DNA from: Leptospira idonii
GTDB lineage: Bacteria > Spirochaetota > Leptospiria > Leptospirales > Leptospiraceae
Assembly (NCBI RefSeq): GCF_004770995.1
Contig: NZ_RQHW01000047.1
Span: forward strand, 62,001 to 126,000
Direction: 5' to 3'
Length of the DNA stretch: 64,000 nt
This document shows positions 27,519 through 40,754 of this stretch, piece after piece (the first letter of the stretch is position 1; every line of letters begins with the position of its first letter). The notes beneath the pieces were generated by a model that did no database searches, was not told the DNA's origin, and worked only from the letters and a program-made list of their open reading frames with translations. Made by a program: the position numbers and the translations under genes.

Positions 27519-28586
27519 ATGCAATTCATCATTTCTTCTTTCATATTCTTTATTCTTTTCTTTTTCCTTTGGAATGTTCGTTTGCCGATGTTATCTTCCG
27601 TAAAGGAAACCTGGATCTGGAATAAGGAAGGTGCTTTCGGAACCTTCCCACCGGGAGAAGGGGAAGATCCTTTGAAGGTATTGAACGGATATCGATTGGA
27701 AGGGAGATACTATTCGTTTGCAACGAACAGATTCGTTCCTTTTGAAGAACCATTTAAGTTGGATTATGCGCTTCTTTCCCAAGGGTATTTGGAATACCAA
27801 AAGATAGGGGATGAAGTGAATTTTTATTCCGATTCGGGAGAACTGTTTTGGAAAAAACCGATCAATTCTTATCCTAGATCCGGTTATTTCGGAACTCCTG
27901 TCCTCTATCTTTCCGGTGACAATAACACTGTGTTTGTATTGGATAACAGCGGGAATGCGAGCGGACTCGGGGAATTGAACGGTCGTTTTCTTACCGATTA
28001 TGATTTTGCACAGAATGGCAAAGGTGCTGTCGTATTATTTTCCGGAGGAGAGATTTACAGAATCGATGAGAAGGGAAATAAAATCTTTTCTGCGGATCTT
28101 TCTTCCGATAAAAACGAATCGTTTTTTAAAAGTGTTTCTTTATCACCAAATGGAAGTTTTACGTTGGTTCACTTTTCCTCCAAGAAAAAAGATTATCTGA
28201 TGATATTGGATGAGAAAGGAGAGGCCACGGATGAATGGGAACTTTCACAGTTTTATCCTCATAAGATCTATCTCAGCATAGGGAATCGAAAGAATTCCGT
28301 TTTGAATTCAGTTGATACTGTGCAATTTTTCAAAGAAGACAAACTGGTTTGGGAAGAGAAAAAAGAAAAAGCAGGATCCGTCTATCAGGCAAATTTCGCA
28401 TTCCCTTCGGGCTTTGCTTACGGATTGGAAAAAGAGATCGTATTTTTAGATGCGGAAGGAAATAAAATTCGTAAAAAGAATCTGCCTAGTTCTGAATTTC
28501 CAATCCGTTTTTTCTCCGGAAAAGAACCGAACACTGCTTATCTGGAAACGAAAAAAGACATTTATCAAATCCGCCTTTTTGAGTAA
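27519..28586 (+). CDS. Membrane-anchored protein, possibly beta-propeller-like
   Basis: The 355-residue product has one N-terminal membrane helix (about 2-20) and no other. The rest alternates short strands with repeated Asp-Gly, Asn-Gly and Ser-Gly turns (DSGELFWKKPI, DNSGNASGLGELNG, FSGGEIYRIDEKGNKIF, LDEKGEATDEWEL), spaced about 35-45 residues apart, which suggests a beta-propeller of WD/PQQ type. The assignment is by periodicity only. GGATCC and a weak Shine-Dalgarno lie before the ATG. It ends the long plus-strand gene run that began at rpsF. Confidence 0.7.
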   Translation: MQFIISSFIFFILFFFLWNVRLPMLSSVKETWIWNKEGAFGTFPPGEGEDPLKVLNGYRLEGRYYSFATNRFVPFEEPFKLDYALLSQGYLEYQKIGDEVNFYSDSGELFWKKPINSYPRSGYFGTPVLYLSGDNNTVFVLDNSGNASGLGELNGRFLTDYDFAQNGKGAVVLFSGGEIYRIDEKGNKIFSADLSSDKNESFFKSVSLSPNGSFTLVHFSSKKKDYLMILDEKGEATDEWELSQFYPHKIYLSIGNRKNSVLNSVDTVQFFKEDKLVWEEKKEKAGSVYQANFAFPSGFAYGLEKEIVFLDAEGNKIRKKNLPSSEFPIRFFSGKEPNTAYLETKKDIYQIRLFE

Positions 28587-28591
28587 GGCGG
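28571..28591. terminator. Hairpin between convergent genes (weak terminator candidate)
   Basis: CCGCCTT (28571-28577) pairs with AAGGCGG (28585-28591) around a 7-nt loop that contains the stop codon of the plus-strand gene. It lies between two convergent genes, where a bidirectional terminator is expected. Neither strand has a clear T-run after the stem, so the call is weak. Confidence 0.35.
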
Positions 28592-28621
28592 TCGCCGCGA
28601 TATCTTCTACTTTATCCCTTT

Positions 28622-29622
<1,001 letters not shown>

Positions 29623-29626
<4 letters not shown>

Positions 29627-30768
29627 ACGGCGGTCTCCGTGATGTCGCTGGTGACGGGAAAGGAAATGGTGAATCTTGTTTTTTGTTCGGAAGATTTGAC
29701 TGTGATGTTTCCGTCATGTTCTTTAACGATCGAATAACAAATGGAAAGTCCCAGACCGGTTCCCGTTCCGGATTTATTATTGGTAAAAAATGGATCGAAT
29801 ATTTTTTGTATGATGGATTCGGGGATTCCTCCCGCATCGTCTTCCACGATGATATGAATCCAATTTTTCGTTTTTCTCACATCAATTGTGATTTCACCCG
29901 GTCTGTAATCGAACGCTTGGAGAGAGTTCCTGAAAAGGTTCATAAACAATCGTTCCATTTTCGCAGGATGAAAAGGGAATTGATACTCGTGATCATAAAC
30001 CAATTTCCAATTGATGTTTTTACTTAAGTGAGGATAAAGCCGCACCACCGTATCTTTCGCTCTGTTGATCGTATCTATGATGTCTCCCAATGTCGCTTTC
30101 ACTTTGTCCGACTTTGCGAAGGAGATGATATCGGAAACGATGATGGCCGCTCTCGATATATCGTTTTTGATCATATCGAGTCTTTTTTCGATCTGTTCGT
30201 GAGTGGCGTTCTGCCAATTCGCTTTTAAATTCTGAAGTGTTAGGCTAATTCCCGTTAAAGGGTTGTTTAACTCGTGCGCGATTCCTGAAATGAGAATTCC
30301 TAACGAGGCTAGGTTTCTCATTCTGAAAGATTCTTCTTCTTTCTCTTTTTGTTTTGTGACGTCAGAGATTTTTTCTACGATCCAATACTCACCTTCGTTT
30401 TTAGGGTAGGGATAAAACTCCAATTGAAGGGTTTGTTTTTTCTCCTCCATTCGGAAAAAAATTTCCCTGGAAGTGGGATTCGGCTGCGTTTTAACCCCTG
30501 ACTGCTCCTTGTTTCGTGCATTGATCGTAGGGCAGTAGGGACAAACATCCGTTCGTTGGTAAAGTATTTCGTAACATGGTTTGTCCAAAACATCTTCGAA
30601 ATTATAATTTTTTGCGAACTTTATCGTCGCTAAATTGGCTCTTTGGATTCTATAATCGGAGTCGATCAGTACGAGAGGGTCTTGGACAACGTCATAAATC
30701 GCTTCCAACTCCCTCGCTTTTTCCGCAATTTTTTCAACTGATTTTGGCATTTCCGAAGGATTAGACAT
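29623..30768 (-). CDS. PAS-domain sensor histidine kinase
   Basis: The 381-residue soluble kinase has a PAS domain (about 15-140), a HisKA dimerisation helix with His165 ([13 protein letters not shown]) and a HATPase_c domain ([39 protein letters not shown]). The PAS region holds Cys65 and the pair Cys76/Cys79 (DVCPYCP), a motif found in a subset of PAS sensors and suited to redox or metal sensing. No membrane segment is present, so the signal is cytoplasmic. The response regulator gene follows directly. Confidence 0.93.
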
Positions 30769-30780
30769 CTTTTGGACCTG

Positions 30781-31449
30781 TTAATAGCGAAGAGATTGGT
30801 TCAATTGTTTCATCATATTCTTCTGCCCTTTGATTCCTTGGTTTTTTTGCAAGGCGAGTATGGAAGAAATTTGAGAATGAAAATCCAATAGAAATTTGAT
30901 GTAAAAATCTTTTTTGAAATTGTTTCGTTCCGGTTTGATGTCTTCGTTTTTTAGATCCGAAAGATTGATTTTCGAACTTCCTTCGATTCCAGAAAATAAA
31001 ATCTCCATATCATTCAATACTTCATCCAAAGGGGTGTTGTCTAGAATGATCGTTTTCGATTTTTGTTCGATCTGCACATCTTCCTCTATCACGGATACTT
31101 CCACTTTAGAAAGAACGGATCCGTTGAATTCCAAAAGAAGGGACTTCTCTTCGGATCGTTTCAGTTTGGATTTTGAATTCGGTTCCGTTTCGATATTGAA
31201 CTTTCTGATACGCAGACCTGTTCGATTGGGATAGTTTCCTATGAACTGGATGGTTGTATTGGCAGGGAGAGTGTCCAGAGTTTGGTAAGACAAAAGCTCT
31301 CTGGCTCTTACCAAATCTTTGTAGATGGATAGAATTTCTTTGTCTAAAAGTTTTTCCCTCGTTTCATGTGCTGTTTGCGAATGAACCGAAACAGCACTGA
31401 AAAGTATGATGCTACTGAGGAGTGGTGGGAGCAGTCGTCGGAGTTTCAT
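30781..31449 (-). CDS. Exported protein of unknown function
   Basis: From ATG 31449 the 222-residue product begins [17 protein letters not shown] with a cleavage-like SVHSQ, a Sec signal peptide. A longer frame to 31530 puts 27 residues before the signal peptide and was rejected. The mature protein is charged, with a helix-rich C-terminus and a beta-rich middle ([20 protein letters not shown]). It overlaps the secG end by 38 bp, so it is translated from within the glycolysis/secG operon. No family is recognised. Confidence 0.7.
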   Translation of the reverse strand: MKLRRLLPPLLSSIILFSAVSVHSQTAHETREKLLDKEILSIYKDLVRARELLSYQTLDTLPANTTIQFIGNYPNRTGLRIRKFNIETEPNSKSKLKRSEEKSLLLEFNGSVLSKVEVSVIEEDVQIEQKSKTIILDNTPLDEVLNDMEILFSGIEGSSKINLSDLKNEDIKPERNNFKKDFYIKFLLDFHSQISSILALQKNQGIKGQKNMMKQLNQSLRY

Positions 31450-31756
31450 TTGCGCCTGCAGGTGTTTGAGGAGCTTCCAAACTGGACTCAGCTTCCGGTT
31501 CCGGCAAAAGCACATCGTCTTTTTTTGCAAAAAGAAAAGACAGAGTGAGAGAAAGCAGAATGAAAAGCACAGCCGCCACTCTAGTTGTTTTTGTCATAAC
31601 GTCCGCAGTAGAAGCACCAAACACGGATTGGCTGGCAGTGGAACCGCCAAGCATACCTGCGCTTCCCCCTTTCCCTGTTTGAATCATTACGAGTAGAATC
31701 AAAAAGAGAGAAAGCAATACGAAAAGAGTTAAAATTGTTCCTATAAAAAATCCCAT
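31412..31756 (-). CDS. secG: Preprotein translocase subunit SecG
   Basis: The 114-residue protein has the SecG pattern: a first helix (about 4-23), the conserved loop [23 protein letters not shown], and a second helix (about 60-77). A Pro/Thr/Ala/Glu-rich C-terminal tail of about 35 residues is longer than in E. coli. SecG assists SecYE in export. Its place directly after tpiA is common in bacteria. Confidence 0.93.
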   Translation of the reverse strand: MGFFIGTILTLFVLLSLFLILLVMIQTGKGGSAGMLGGSTASQSVFGASTADVMTKTTRVAAVLFILLSLTLSFLFAKKDDVLLPEPEAESSLEAPQTPAGANETPTTAPTTPQ

Positions 31757-31765
31757 GGTTTTTCC

Positions 31766-32518
31766 TTATTTAATCAATGCTAAAAATGAATCTAATTTTT
31801 GGCTCGCTCCACCTACCAGTCCGCCGTCAATATTCGGTTTGGAGAGTAGGGATGCGATGTTGTCCGGTTTTACGGATCCACCGTAAAGAATTTGAAGGGA
31901 TTCGGAAACTTCCTTACCACCTACAAATAGACCGGCGATTTCGTTACGAATGAAAGCATGTGCTTCTTCCGCTTGTTCCGGGGTCGCTACTTTTCCTGTA
32001 CCGATCGCCCAAACCGGTTCGTAAGCTACGATGAGTTTGGAGAATAGGGCGCTTTCAATTCCCTTTAACCCTTGTTTGATTTGAGTGCTGAGAACGGAGA
32101 AAGTATTTCCCGATTCTCTTTCCGCCAAGGTTTCTCCGATGCAATACACCACTCTGAAACCTTGTCCCAAAAGAAACTTTATCTTTTCATTACAAATCTC
32201 GTTTGTTTCTCCTAGGAATTGACGTCTTTCCGAGTGACCTACTAAAGAAGTTGTGATTCCTATTTCTCTGAGTTGAGCAGGAGCAATTTCTCCCGTCATG
32301 GCTGTCAGAGCTGCAGGATATGCGTTTTGAGAACCTACTACTATATTCGTTTCTCCTAAAATAGAAGAAACGGAAGGAAGATGAATGAAACTTGGAAAGA
32401 CCATCACTTCCGCATCGGTCTTGCTCGGCAGTTTTTCTTTCAGACCGGATGCAATCGCATTCGCTTCCGAAAGAGTGAGATTCATTTTCCAATTTCCTGC
32501 GATGATCTTTCTTCTCAT
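31766..32518 (-). CDS. tpiA: Triosephosphate isomerase
   Basis: The 250-residue enzyme interconverts dihydroxyacetone phosphate and glyceraldehyde 3-phosphate. The substrate-binding GNWKMN at the start, the catalytic His in VGHSERR, the catalytic Glu in [12 protein letters not shown] and the phosphate-binding YGGSVKPDN and GGLVGGAS are all present. It lies one base from pgk and 9 bp from secG in a compact operon. Confidence 0.97.
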   Translation of the reverse strand: MRRKIIAGNWKMNLTLSEANAIASGLKEKLPSKTDAEVMVFPSFIHLPSVSSILGETNIVVGSQNAYPAALTAMTGEIAPAQLREIGITTSLVGHSERRQFLGETNEICNEKIKFLLGQGFRVVYCIGETLAERESGNTFSVLSTQIKQGLKGIESALFSKLIVAYEPVWAIGTGKVATPEQAEEAHAFIRNEIAGLFVGGKEVSESLQILYGGSVKPDNIASLLSKPNIDGGLVGGASQKLDSFLALIK

Positions 32519-32519
32519 A

Positions 32520-33707
32520 TCAGTCTTCCTTTTTCACCAAACAGGCAACACCTGGTAGGGTTTTTCCTTCTAAAAATTCGAGAGAGGCTCCTCCGCCGGT
32601 AGAGATGTGAGTGATTTTATCCGCCACACCTGCTTTGTTTACGGCTGCGATGGAATCTCCTCCTCCTACTACCGTTTTGGCTTTGGATTTACTCACAGCT
32701 TTTGCGATTTCAATCGTGCCTTTTGCAAATTTATCCATTTCGAAAACTCCCATAGGGCCGTTCCAGAGAATGGTTTTTGCTTCTTTGATGACTTTGATAT
32801 AGTTGTCGATGGTTTTAGGTCCGATGTCCATTGCCATCCAACCTTCGGCGATTCCCATTTTATCGACTGTTTTCGTTTTTGCGTTCGCATCGAATTTATC
32901 CGCAATCACATGATCGACTGGGATTTGTAAGTCGATCCCGTTGATCCCCGCTCTGTCGATGAGTTGGAAAGCTTGGGATTCGAACTCTTTTTCGAAAAGG
33001 GAATTTCCGATCGGAACCGCTCTGGATTTAAGGAATGTGTAAGACATTCCTCCTCCAATGAGAAGGTGATCCACTTTATCACTTAGGTTTTTTAAGATCG
33101 CAAATTTGGAGGAAACTTTAGATCCTCCTACGATGGCTACGAAAGGACGTTCCGGACGAGCGAGTAGTCCGCTTAACATCTCTATTTCTTTGCGCATCAG
33201 TAGACCTGCGAAAGCAGGAAGAAGATGAGCGACTCCTTCCGTAGAAGCATGAGCTCTATGTGCGGCACCGAATGCGTCGTTTACATATACTTCCGCAAGT
33301 TCCGCTAATTTTTTGCAGAAACCTTTTTCGTTTTCCTCTTCTTCTTTGTGGTAACGTAGATTTTCCAAAAGAAGAATCTCTCCGTCCGCAAGCCCTTTGG
33401 AAAGAGCCACTGCTTCTGCACCTACCACATTTTCCGAAAACACTACTTTGCTTTTGGTCAGTTTGGAAAACGCATCAAACACGGGTCTCATGGAAAATTC
33501 AGGATCCGGTTTGCCTTTGGGGCGGCCTAAATGGCTGCCAATGATGACACGAGCTCCCTTGGAAACAAGGAGCTCGATTGTGGGAAGTGTCTTCTCAATT
33601 CGCGTGATGTCGGTCGCTTTCCCGTTTTCCACGGGAACGTTGAAATCTACTCTTAAGAAGACTCTTTTGCCTTTGAAATTTTCGCTTTCGATTTTAGGAA
33701 GATTCAT
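32520..33707 (-). CDS. pgk: Phosphoglycerate kinase
   Basis: The 395-residue glycolytic kinase has the N-terminal substrate motif [17 protein letters not shown], the interdomain region with [12 protein letters not shown], and the nucleotide-site [15 protein letters not shown] and [13 protein letters not shown]. The length is typical of a monofunctional bacterial enzyme and no tpiA fusion is present. It starts 1 bp after gap. Confidence 0.97.
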   Translation of the reverse strand: MNLPKIESENFKGKRVFLRVDFNVPVENGKATDITRIEKTLPTIELLVSKGARVIIGSHLGRPKGKPDPEFSMRPVFDAFSKLTKSKVVFSENVVGAEAVALSKGLADGEILLLENLRYHKEEEENEKGFCKKLAELAEVYVNDAFGAAHRAHASTEGVAHLLPAFAGLLMRKEIEMLSGLLARPERPFVAIVGGSKVSSKFAILKNLSDKVDHLLIGGGMSYTFLKSRAVPIGNSLFEKEFESQAFQLIDRAGINGIDLQIPVDHVIADKFDANAKTKTVDKMGIAEGWMAMDIGPKTIDNYIKVIKEAKTILWNGPMGVFEMDKFAKGTIEIAKAVSKSKAKTVVGGGDSIAAVNKAGVADKITHISTGGGASLEFLEGKTLPGVACLVKKED

Positions 33708-33708
33708 C

Positions 33709-35063
<1,355 letters not shown>

Positions 35064-36629
35064 ATGGATGAAGATTTAAAAATTGAGCGCGCGATTACAT
35101 TTCGAGGGGAACGAATTGTCACTACTGTCCGGTTCTGTCTGGCAGGAGTATTCACCCTAGCCACTGCGATCGGAATCTCCAGCGTAGGATTCACTCCGGT
35201 AAACGTCTCTTATTTGGCAGGAACCGGATATTTCCTCATCAACACGGTTTTGAATTATTCTTTTTTAAAACTGAAAAAACTTCCTATCTGGATGATCTAT
35301 TATGCCGCCATCAGTGAAGTGGCAGTCATTTTCGGACTCAGGCTTGCCAATTCCCTTTTGACTGTGAACGGGATCGATGAAACAGCTAAAGGCAGAAACC
35401 TGTATATGGTCATAGTGATCTTCATCACTCTTCTTCCTTTAAGAAATAACATCCGTTTTACTGCAGTTCTAGGGCTTATCATCCTTTCCTTTGAAATCAC
35501 CCTTCAGGTGATTCTGGGTCAGATCGGTCTTTCTTTCCCTGTCGTTTCCAATTTCGGAGTGAGGGAAGTGAGCATCATAGATACGATCAATGCGGACATC
35601 TTTCTCGCCACTGCCATTCTCATCACAGGGCTTGCCACCAAACTATTGAACGGTTATTTGAAAGAATCGAGACAAAACGAAAGAATTGCAGTGCAAACCA
35701 TAGAGAAAAACGAATCGATCTTACAAGGTTTGAAAAGTTCTACGGAACAAATGGAGAATATCAAAACGTTCGCTGCCTCTTTTCTCTCCGAACTTCAGAA
35801 AGGTTTGAATACTCAGGCTTCCGTTTCCGAAGAATCTTCCGCAAAGATGGAGGAAATTTCTTCAGCAGCCAGACTCATCTCCGAATCCACAAACCATCAG
35901 CAGGATCAAATCACAATCGCAGACAAACAAACCCACAAACTGCAAAACGATTTCACCGCTTTGAAAAAAACGGTTTTGGAGACCCAGGAACATTTAAAAA
36001 ATCTAAGCAAAGATTTGGATAAAGGTAAAACGGTCATTAGTGGAACGAATCAGACGATGCTCGGGATCAAAAAGTCCGCAGAAGAGATCGCAAAAACCCT
36101 GCAAGTGATGAACGAACTCGCCTCTAGAACCAATTTACTTGCGTTAAATGCATCCATTGAGGCGGCAAGAGCGGGGGAATCGGGGAAAGGTTTTTCCGTA
36201 GTGGCAGATGAGGTGAGTCATCTTGCTACACGTTCCACCACTCATACCAAGGAAATTTCGGAAAAAATCAAAAACAGTTTGGAAAAATCCAAGGAAGGAA
36301 CCGAGTCTGTGTTAGGTGTGGAAGAAATCTTCCATTTGATATTCTCAGGTTTCGCACTCATCCACCAAAATTTGGAACAATGCCTTTCTTCACTGGAAGT
36401 GTTCGAACAAGAAAAGGATAAAATCGTACAATCCATCGGGATATTGAATACTCAGGCCGCTTTGGTAAGAGATTCCACGAAAGAGCAGGAATATGCATTG
36501 GAAGAAGCGAACCTGAATATTTCCCAACTGTCACGTTCCGCTTCTGAGTTTACTTCTTGGGTGGAGGAATTCGGAACTTTATATTCCTTTTTGGAAAAAA
36601 CGGAAGAACTCTTGCGTAAGATCAGTTGA
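35064..36629 (+). CDS. Membrane methyl-accepting chemotaxis-like protein
   Basis: The 521-residue protein has about five or six membrane helices in the first 200 residues and only short loops outside, so no periplasmic ligand domain is present. The cytoplasmic part is a coiled-coil MCP signalling domain with the hairpin tip [40 protein letters not shown] sequence near residues 345-380, where CheW and CheA bind. No HAMP domain is evident. It may sense the membrane state or an internal cue. The stop overlaps the recQ start. Confidence 0.88.
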   Translation: MDEDLKIERAITFRGERIVTTVRFCLAGVFTLATAIGISSVGFTPVNVSYLAGTGYFLINTVLNYSFLKLKKLPIWMIYYAAISEVAVIFGLRLANSLLTVNGIDETAKGRNLYMVIVIFITLLPLRNNIRFTAVLGLIILSFEITLQVILGQIGLSFPVVSNFGVREVSIIDTINADIFLATAILITGLATKLLNGYLKESRQNERIAVQTIEKNESILQGLKSSTEQMENIKTFAASFLSELQKGLNTQASVSEESSAKMEEISSAARLISESTNHQQDQITIADKQTHKLQNDFTALKKTVLETQEHLKNLSKDLDKGKTVISGTNQTMLGIKKSAEEIAKTLQVMNELASRTNLLALNASIEAARAGESGKGFSVVADEVSHLATRSTTHTKEISEKIKNSLEKSKEGTESVLGVEEIFHLIFSGFALIHQNLEQCLSSLEVFEQEKDKIVQSIGILNTQAALVRDSTKEQEYALEEANLNISQLSRSASEFTSWVEEFGTLYSFLEKTEELLRKIS

Positions 36630-38077
36630 ATCCTACTTTTTCCTTTTGGAAAGAAAAATTGGGGATCTCTGAGTTCCGGGCTTCCCAAGAACAAATCATA
36701 TCCGACTTACTTTCGGATAAAAACTGTTTGGTGCTAATGCCGACGGGGATGGGTAAGTCCGTTTGTTATCAACTCCCCGCACTTGTGATGGACGGTCTTA
36801 CCGTCGTCATTTCTCCTCTTATCGCTTTGATGTTGGATCAGGTTTTGAAGTTGAAAGAGAAGGGGATCGATGCCGAATACATAAACTCTTCTCTTTCCGG
36901 AGAAGAAAGAACCGCCAGATATGAAAATATAAAACGAGGAAAGTATAAAATCGTCTATGTCTCTCCTGAGCGGTTTCGAAAAAAGGAATTTCTTGCGGCG
37001 GTCTCGGAAAGAAAAGTCTCTTTACTTGCCATAGATGAAGCGCATTGCATCAGCCAGTGGGGACACGATTTTCGTCCCGATTATACTAAGATCGCCGAAT
37101 TTCGGGAGATTCTAAAACGCCCCACAGTCGTTGCTTTGACTGCTACTGCGACTCAGGAAATTAGAAAAGACATCATCACTCAGATAGGAGTCGGTGAAGA
37201 TGAAATCAAAGTTTACGACGAAGGGATTTGCAGACCAAATCTATATCTGGATGTAAAAACATTCGTCGACGAACCGAGTAAATACGAAGCGGTCGCAGAC
37301 CTTTTGAAAGTTAAAAAAGGAAATACTGTCGTTTATTTTAATCTCATTCAAAACATAGAAAAGTTCAGCGATTTGCTCGACCGCAGAAAAATTCCCCATT
37401 CCCTATATCATGGAAAATTGGAACCTAAAGAAAGGAAACGAATCCAAAAGAAGTTTCTAAGTGCTGCTGATTCTCTTTTACTTGCTACGAATGCATTCGG
37501 AATGGGAGTCGATAAAGCAAACATACGTTCTGTGATTCATGCGGAACTTCCTTCTTCCCTAGAGGCCTACTATCAGGAAATCGGAAGAGCGGGTAGGGAC
37601 GGGTTTGCTTCCGACTGTCACATCTTTTACAATCAGGACGATCTCACCGTTCTTATGGAATTCATAGAATGGCAAAATCCGGACGAAATGTTCATCAAAA
37701 GAGTTTACCAAACAGTCTCTCGTTTGGGAAACGAGCTTTCTTCCATGCAGTATGAGGATCTTCAATCCAGAGTGGTTCATAAAAACAGGGGAGACCATAG
37801 GTTGCAGACAGTTCTCAATCTCTTTGAAAGACATGGAGTGACATCCGGCAGTTTGGAAAAACATTCTTTACGATTGGTTTCCGAACTTCCTTCCGCATTA
37901 ACTTCCGGTGAATTGCTTGCCGCCAAAAAGAAAGCAGGTTTGCAGAGATTGTACCAAATGATGATGTATCTCAATTCGCAGAAATGCAGAAGGGAATTCG
38001 TTTACGAATATTTCGGTGCGGATTTCAAAGGATGCGGCCAATGCGATATCTGTTCGAAAATGGAAGAAGTTGTTTAG
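36626..38077 (+). CDS. recQ: ATP-dependent DNA helicase RecQ
   Basis: The 483-residue SF2 helicase has Walker [10 protein letters not shown], the DEAH box [19 protein letters not shown], the aromatic-rich loop, motif [11 protein letters not shown] and the zinc-binding region ending CGQCDIC. It ends just after the zinc site, so the winged-helix and HRDC domains of E. coli RecQ are missing. Such short RecQs are frequent. It overlaps the MCP gene by 4 bp and the convergent gene by 4 bp at its end. Confidence 0.92.
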   Translation: MNPTFSFWKEKLGISEFRASQEQIISDLLSDKNCLVLMPTGMGKSVCYQLPALVMDGLTVVISPLIALMLDQVLKLKEKGIDAEYINSSLSGEERTARYENIKRGKYKIVYVSPERFRKKEFLAAVSERKVSLLAIDEAHCISQWGHDFRPDYTKIAEFREILKRPTVVALTATATQEIRKDIITQIGVGEDEIKVYDEGICRPNLYLDVKTFVDEPSKYEAVADLLKVKKGNTVVYFNLIQNIEKFSDLLDRRKIPHSLYHGKLEPKERKRIQKKFLSAADSLLLATNAFGMGVDKANIRSVIHAELPSSLEAYYQEIGRAGRDGFASDCHIFYNQDDLTVLMEFIEWQNPDEMFIKRVYQTVSRLGNELSSMQYEDLQSRVVHKNRGDHRLQTVLNLFERHGVTSGSLEKHSLRLVSELPSALTSGELLAAKKKAGLQRLYQMMMYLNSQKCRREFVYEYFGADFKGCGQCDICSKMEEVV

Positions 38078-38988
38078 ATCAGGATATTTCCCTGGATGAG
38101 TTTTACTTCTTCGGACCAGGAATTTTTTCTGTATCCTGCATAGATTCCCGAAACCGTGAATGTTTCACCTAATTCAAGTTTAGTTGCTTCTTCGTAGTTT
38201 TTTTTGTCTACGGAGATATTCACTTTAAAGGTTTTTAATTTTTCTTCCAGGATCATTGAGATTTCGTAATTGGTCTTCATTTCCGCAGTCAAAACAGAAC
38301 CGGAAGAAGTAGGCATACCCGGTTCTTCTCCTATTTCCATTCGAGTCAGATCGGCTCTTCTTCCTGTGAGCACAAGAGTGCTTTCTGAAAAATAACTATG
38401 GGCTCCTTCCGGATTGTTTGAAAAGCCATCTTGCAGTTGTTCCATGGAAATTTCTTTTGTACTTTTTGAACTCAATCGAGAAGGGAGTAGTTCCAGACTG
38501 GAGAAATTTTTTTCCATAGATTCGTCTTCTTTGTTTTCGAATCCTAAGAACCTGCCTAAAACCAATTTGATCTCATAACAATGTTCTTCTTCTCCGTAAG
38601 CATCTACAAGTTGGCCTTGGAGGGAATACCAGACGGAAGAAGGTGCCTGATAGATTTTTTCGAATTCTTGTTTGGACATTTCGAACGAAAAACAAGGAGA
38701 GTTTCCAGAAAAACCGTAAGAGGTGCGGATCTCTGCGAAATAACTTGTGATCCCGTCCATTTCGGAACTCATCCTGCTTCCTCCCCATCCGTGCAGAAGG
38801 ATCGTATGGCCTCTGTATTTTTTCAAAGCGGCTTTCGTATTGGAAATGAATTCTTTTGCGATGGAATCCACATCCGTTTCTATTGTTTTTCGAAAAAGAC
38901 TTCCGAACATAATTGATGCCTTCATAGAATTGTTTTTTGAAAAAAACCCCTGCCTATTCAAAAACGATAAGTAATCACTTCCCGGCAT
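38074..38988 (-). CDS. Cytoplasmic protein of unknown function
   Basis: The frame encodes up to 304 residues; ATG 38925 (MKASIMFGSLFRKTIE) would shorten it by 21. No signal peptide or membrane segment is visible. The first half is mixed alpha/beta (KKYRGHTILLHGWGG), the second half beta-rich (ESTLVLTGRRADLTRMEIGEE, FKVNISVDKKNYEEA). The LLHGWGG string resembles an alpha/beta-hydrolase start but no GxSxG follows, so it is not called one. It lies alone, convergent with recQ. Confidence 0.65.
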   Translation of the reverse strand: MPGSDYLSFLNRQGFFSKNNSMKASIMFGSLFRKTIETDVDSIAKEFISNTKAALKKYRGHTILLHGWGGSRMSSEMDGITSYFAEIRTSYGFSGNSPCFSFEMSKQEFEKIYQAPSSVWYSLQGQLVDAYGEEEHCYEIKLVLGRFLGFENKEDESMEKNFSSLELLPSRLSSKSTKEISMEQLQDGFSNNPEGAHSYFSESTLVLTGRRADLTRMEIGEEPGMPTSSGSVLTAEMKTNYEISMILEEKLKTFKVNISVDKKNYEEATKLELGETFTVSGIYAGYRKNSWSEEVKLIQGNILI

Positions 38989-39044
38989 AGGGGGAATTAC
39001 CCTATGTCTTGGAATTCGAAATTGGTTATGATAGAATGCCTTAG

Positions 39045-40127
39045 ATGGACTTCCAAATTACGCAGGATACGATCCGTTTTACTTCGGAAGGTTTTTCCTT
39101 CTGGTTTCTCTGTCTGAAACTATTACTTTGTTTAGGTGGAATTGTTTTTCTTTTGTTCGGAATCTCCCGGAGAAATTCGGAGGAGGAACATAGGGAAAGC
39201 GGGAGTGCCGTCAATCATCCTTTGATTTTAATTCCTTCCGGTATCTTCTGGTTTTTGGTAGGGGTTTGGATACCCGCTTTCGGAGACGTAAATGTTCTTT
39301 CTTTGGATTCTTCCAAACAAATAGTTTTTCTTCAGATAGGGGAAGATACTCTTAGTATACCTCTTTCCGACATTCGATCCGTTTTTGTGCTCAGTCCTCC
39401 TGAAACGTTGGAGGAGGATGCTTCCGAGCAAGGGACACCTTCTCTCAGTTTGTTGACCAGAGAGGGGATGGAAATCGTTCTTGGGAATTTACTTTTTTCT
39501 CAAAGAAAACAAATTATCTCCCAATTGGATACGTCCTTGGACGTCCCCTTTGTTTATGATTGGAACAAAATTCCTATTCCTGATTTGTTATCGGGGGCCG
39601 GGACGAAAGAGGTCGTTTGGGGATCGAATCAAAATCTGAGAGGCAACTGGTTTGGCCTCGTATTCTCTCTGTATTGCTGTTCTTTGGTGTATTATTTTTC
39701 CGTCTTGCGTCCTCGTTATGAAGGCCATTCATTTTCCGGAGTAGCAATGATTTTGGGAAGTATTTGTTTTTCCCTTTTTGTGTTTTATTTTTCTCTAAAA
39801 GCGCTTTTCGCTTCTTATCAATTAACGATCGCTAAGGAAACGATCGATCTGCGAGTCCGTATGTTCGGAGCCGTAGTGGAAGAAGTTAGAATCGATAAAT
39901 CTCAGTTAGCGGGAACTTATCTTCCTGTCATCCTAGATGGAAATTCAAACTGCCAAATGTATTTTCTTTTGAAACATCCCACTCTCAAAGAAACCTACCA
40001 AACGATTTTGGAAGATCGATGGAAAGGTTCCTTTCGTTTTGATGAACCGGGGAAGTTTTACAAATTGGATCTATGTGCTCTTCCTCTTTCAGAAAGGCAC
40101 TCTCTTTTGAAACAATTGTATCGGTAG
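39045..40127 (+). CDS. Membrane protein of unknown function
   Basis: The 360-residue product has four hydrophobic segments: about 21-41, 64-80, 203-222 and 233-255. Between the pairs and after the last there are soluble beta-rich regions (QIVFLQIGEDTLSIPLSDIRSVFVL, KETIDLRVRMFGAVVEEVRIDKSQL) that look like membrane-proximal PH-like (bPH) domains. That reading is by pattern only. The gene is isolated, with the opposite-strand 38074 gene behind it. Confidence 0.65.
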   Translation: MDFQITQDTIRFTSEGFSFWFLCLKLLLCLGGIVFLLFGISRRNSEEEHRESGSAVNHPLILIPSGIFWFLVGVWIPAFGDVNVLSLDSSKQIVFLQIGEDTLSIPLSDIRSVFVLSPPETLEEDASEQGTPSLSLLTREGMEIVLGNLLFSQRKQIISQLDTSLDVPFVYDWNKIPIPDLLSGAGTKEVVWGSNQNLRGNWFGLVFSLYCCSLVYYFSVLRPRYEGHSFSGVAMILGSICFSLFVFYFSLKALFASYQLTIAKETIDLRVRMFGAVVEEVRIDKSQLAGTYLPVILDGNSNCQMYFLLKHPTLKETYQTILEDRWKGSFRFDEPGKFYKLDLCALPLSERHSLLKQLYR

Positions 40128-40188
40128 GGTGTAGTGGTGATTAAATTAACTATTGTTACTTTTTTTCGTATGAGCGATCGTCCGTTTA

Positions 40189-40224
40189 TGTGGTTTGTTT
40201 GATTTTCAGTTCAAATAAACCACA
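40189..40224. terminator. 14-bp inverted repeat between convergent genes
   Basis: TGTGGTTTGTTTGA (40189-40202) pairs with TCAAATAAACCACA (40211-40224), with one G-T pair and an 8-nt loop. It lies between convergent genes ending at 40127 and 40245, where it probably serves as a bidirectional terminator. The lack of a T-run on either side leaves the mechanism open. Confidence 0.5.
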
Positions 40225-40244
40225 ACATATCCTTGAATCTTTAT

Positions 40245-40754
40245 TTAAGGATTATTTTTCGTCGCTGCAACTATCTCTTTCTTATTCTCATCGTACAAAG
40301 CAACCAGCAGTTTGTCTCCATTCTCACCTACACGAAGACCTGCAAATTTCGCAGCTTCGAATGTTTTTCCAGTACCTTCTTGAAAGAAATAAGATTCAGC
40401 TCCGATTTTGATCTGATAGTCTGAGCGATAGTATTTCAAACATCTTTCTCCTTGTTTTAGATCATCTATCGATTCGGAAAGACGAATGGCTTCCAAAACG
40501 GACTCGTTCGTTGTTTTGAATACTAGGCATCCTCTTTTAAAGTTTTGTTCTGAATTATCAAAAGCAGACCAGTCGTAATTGAGGATCATATAGTCTCCCT
40601 GCAAAAGAGATCTGGGATCTAAGGGAGCCAAAGGGATGAGTACGAATTGTCCTTCTTTGCGGATCTTTTCCTTTTGAATCGTTGCATAGAAAATAAAGCC
40701 TAATAGAAGAACCGCATTGACCGCAACTAAAATCGTTTTAAGAATAGGATTCAT
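40245..40754 (-). CDS. GDYXXLXY family membrane-anchored protein
   Basis: The 169-residue protein has one N-terminal membrane helix (about 8-26) and the family signature GDYMILNY at about residues 53-60, after PLDPRSLLQ. In other bacteria such genes follow DUF2157 and DUF4401 genes, exactly as here. The function of the trio is unknown to me. It starts in an ATGA overlap with the DUF4401 gene and is the last gene of the operon. Confidence 0.85.
   Translation of the reverse strand: MNPILKTILVAVNAVLLLGFIFYATIQKEKIRKEGQFVLIPLAPLDPRSLLQGDYMILNYDWSAFDNSEQNFKRGCLVFKTTNESVLEAIRLSESIDDLKQGERCLKYYRSDYQIKIGAESYFFQEGTGKTFEAAKFAGLRVGENGDKLLVALYDENKKEIVAATKNNP

Noticed and set aside
40190..40424. Two overlapping plus-strand ORFs of 63 and 73 codons
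   Set aside because: They cover the inverted repeat and the 3' end of the GDYXXLXY gene on the opposite strand, and have no ribosome binding site.
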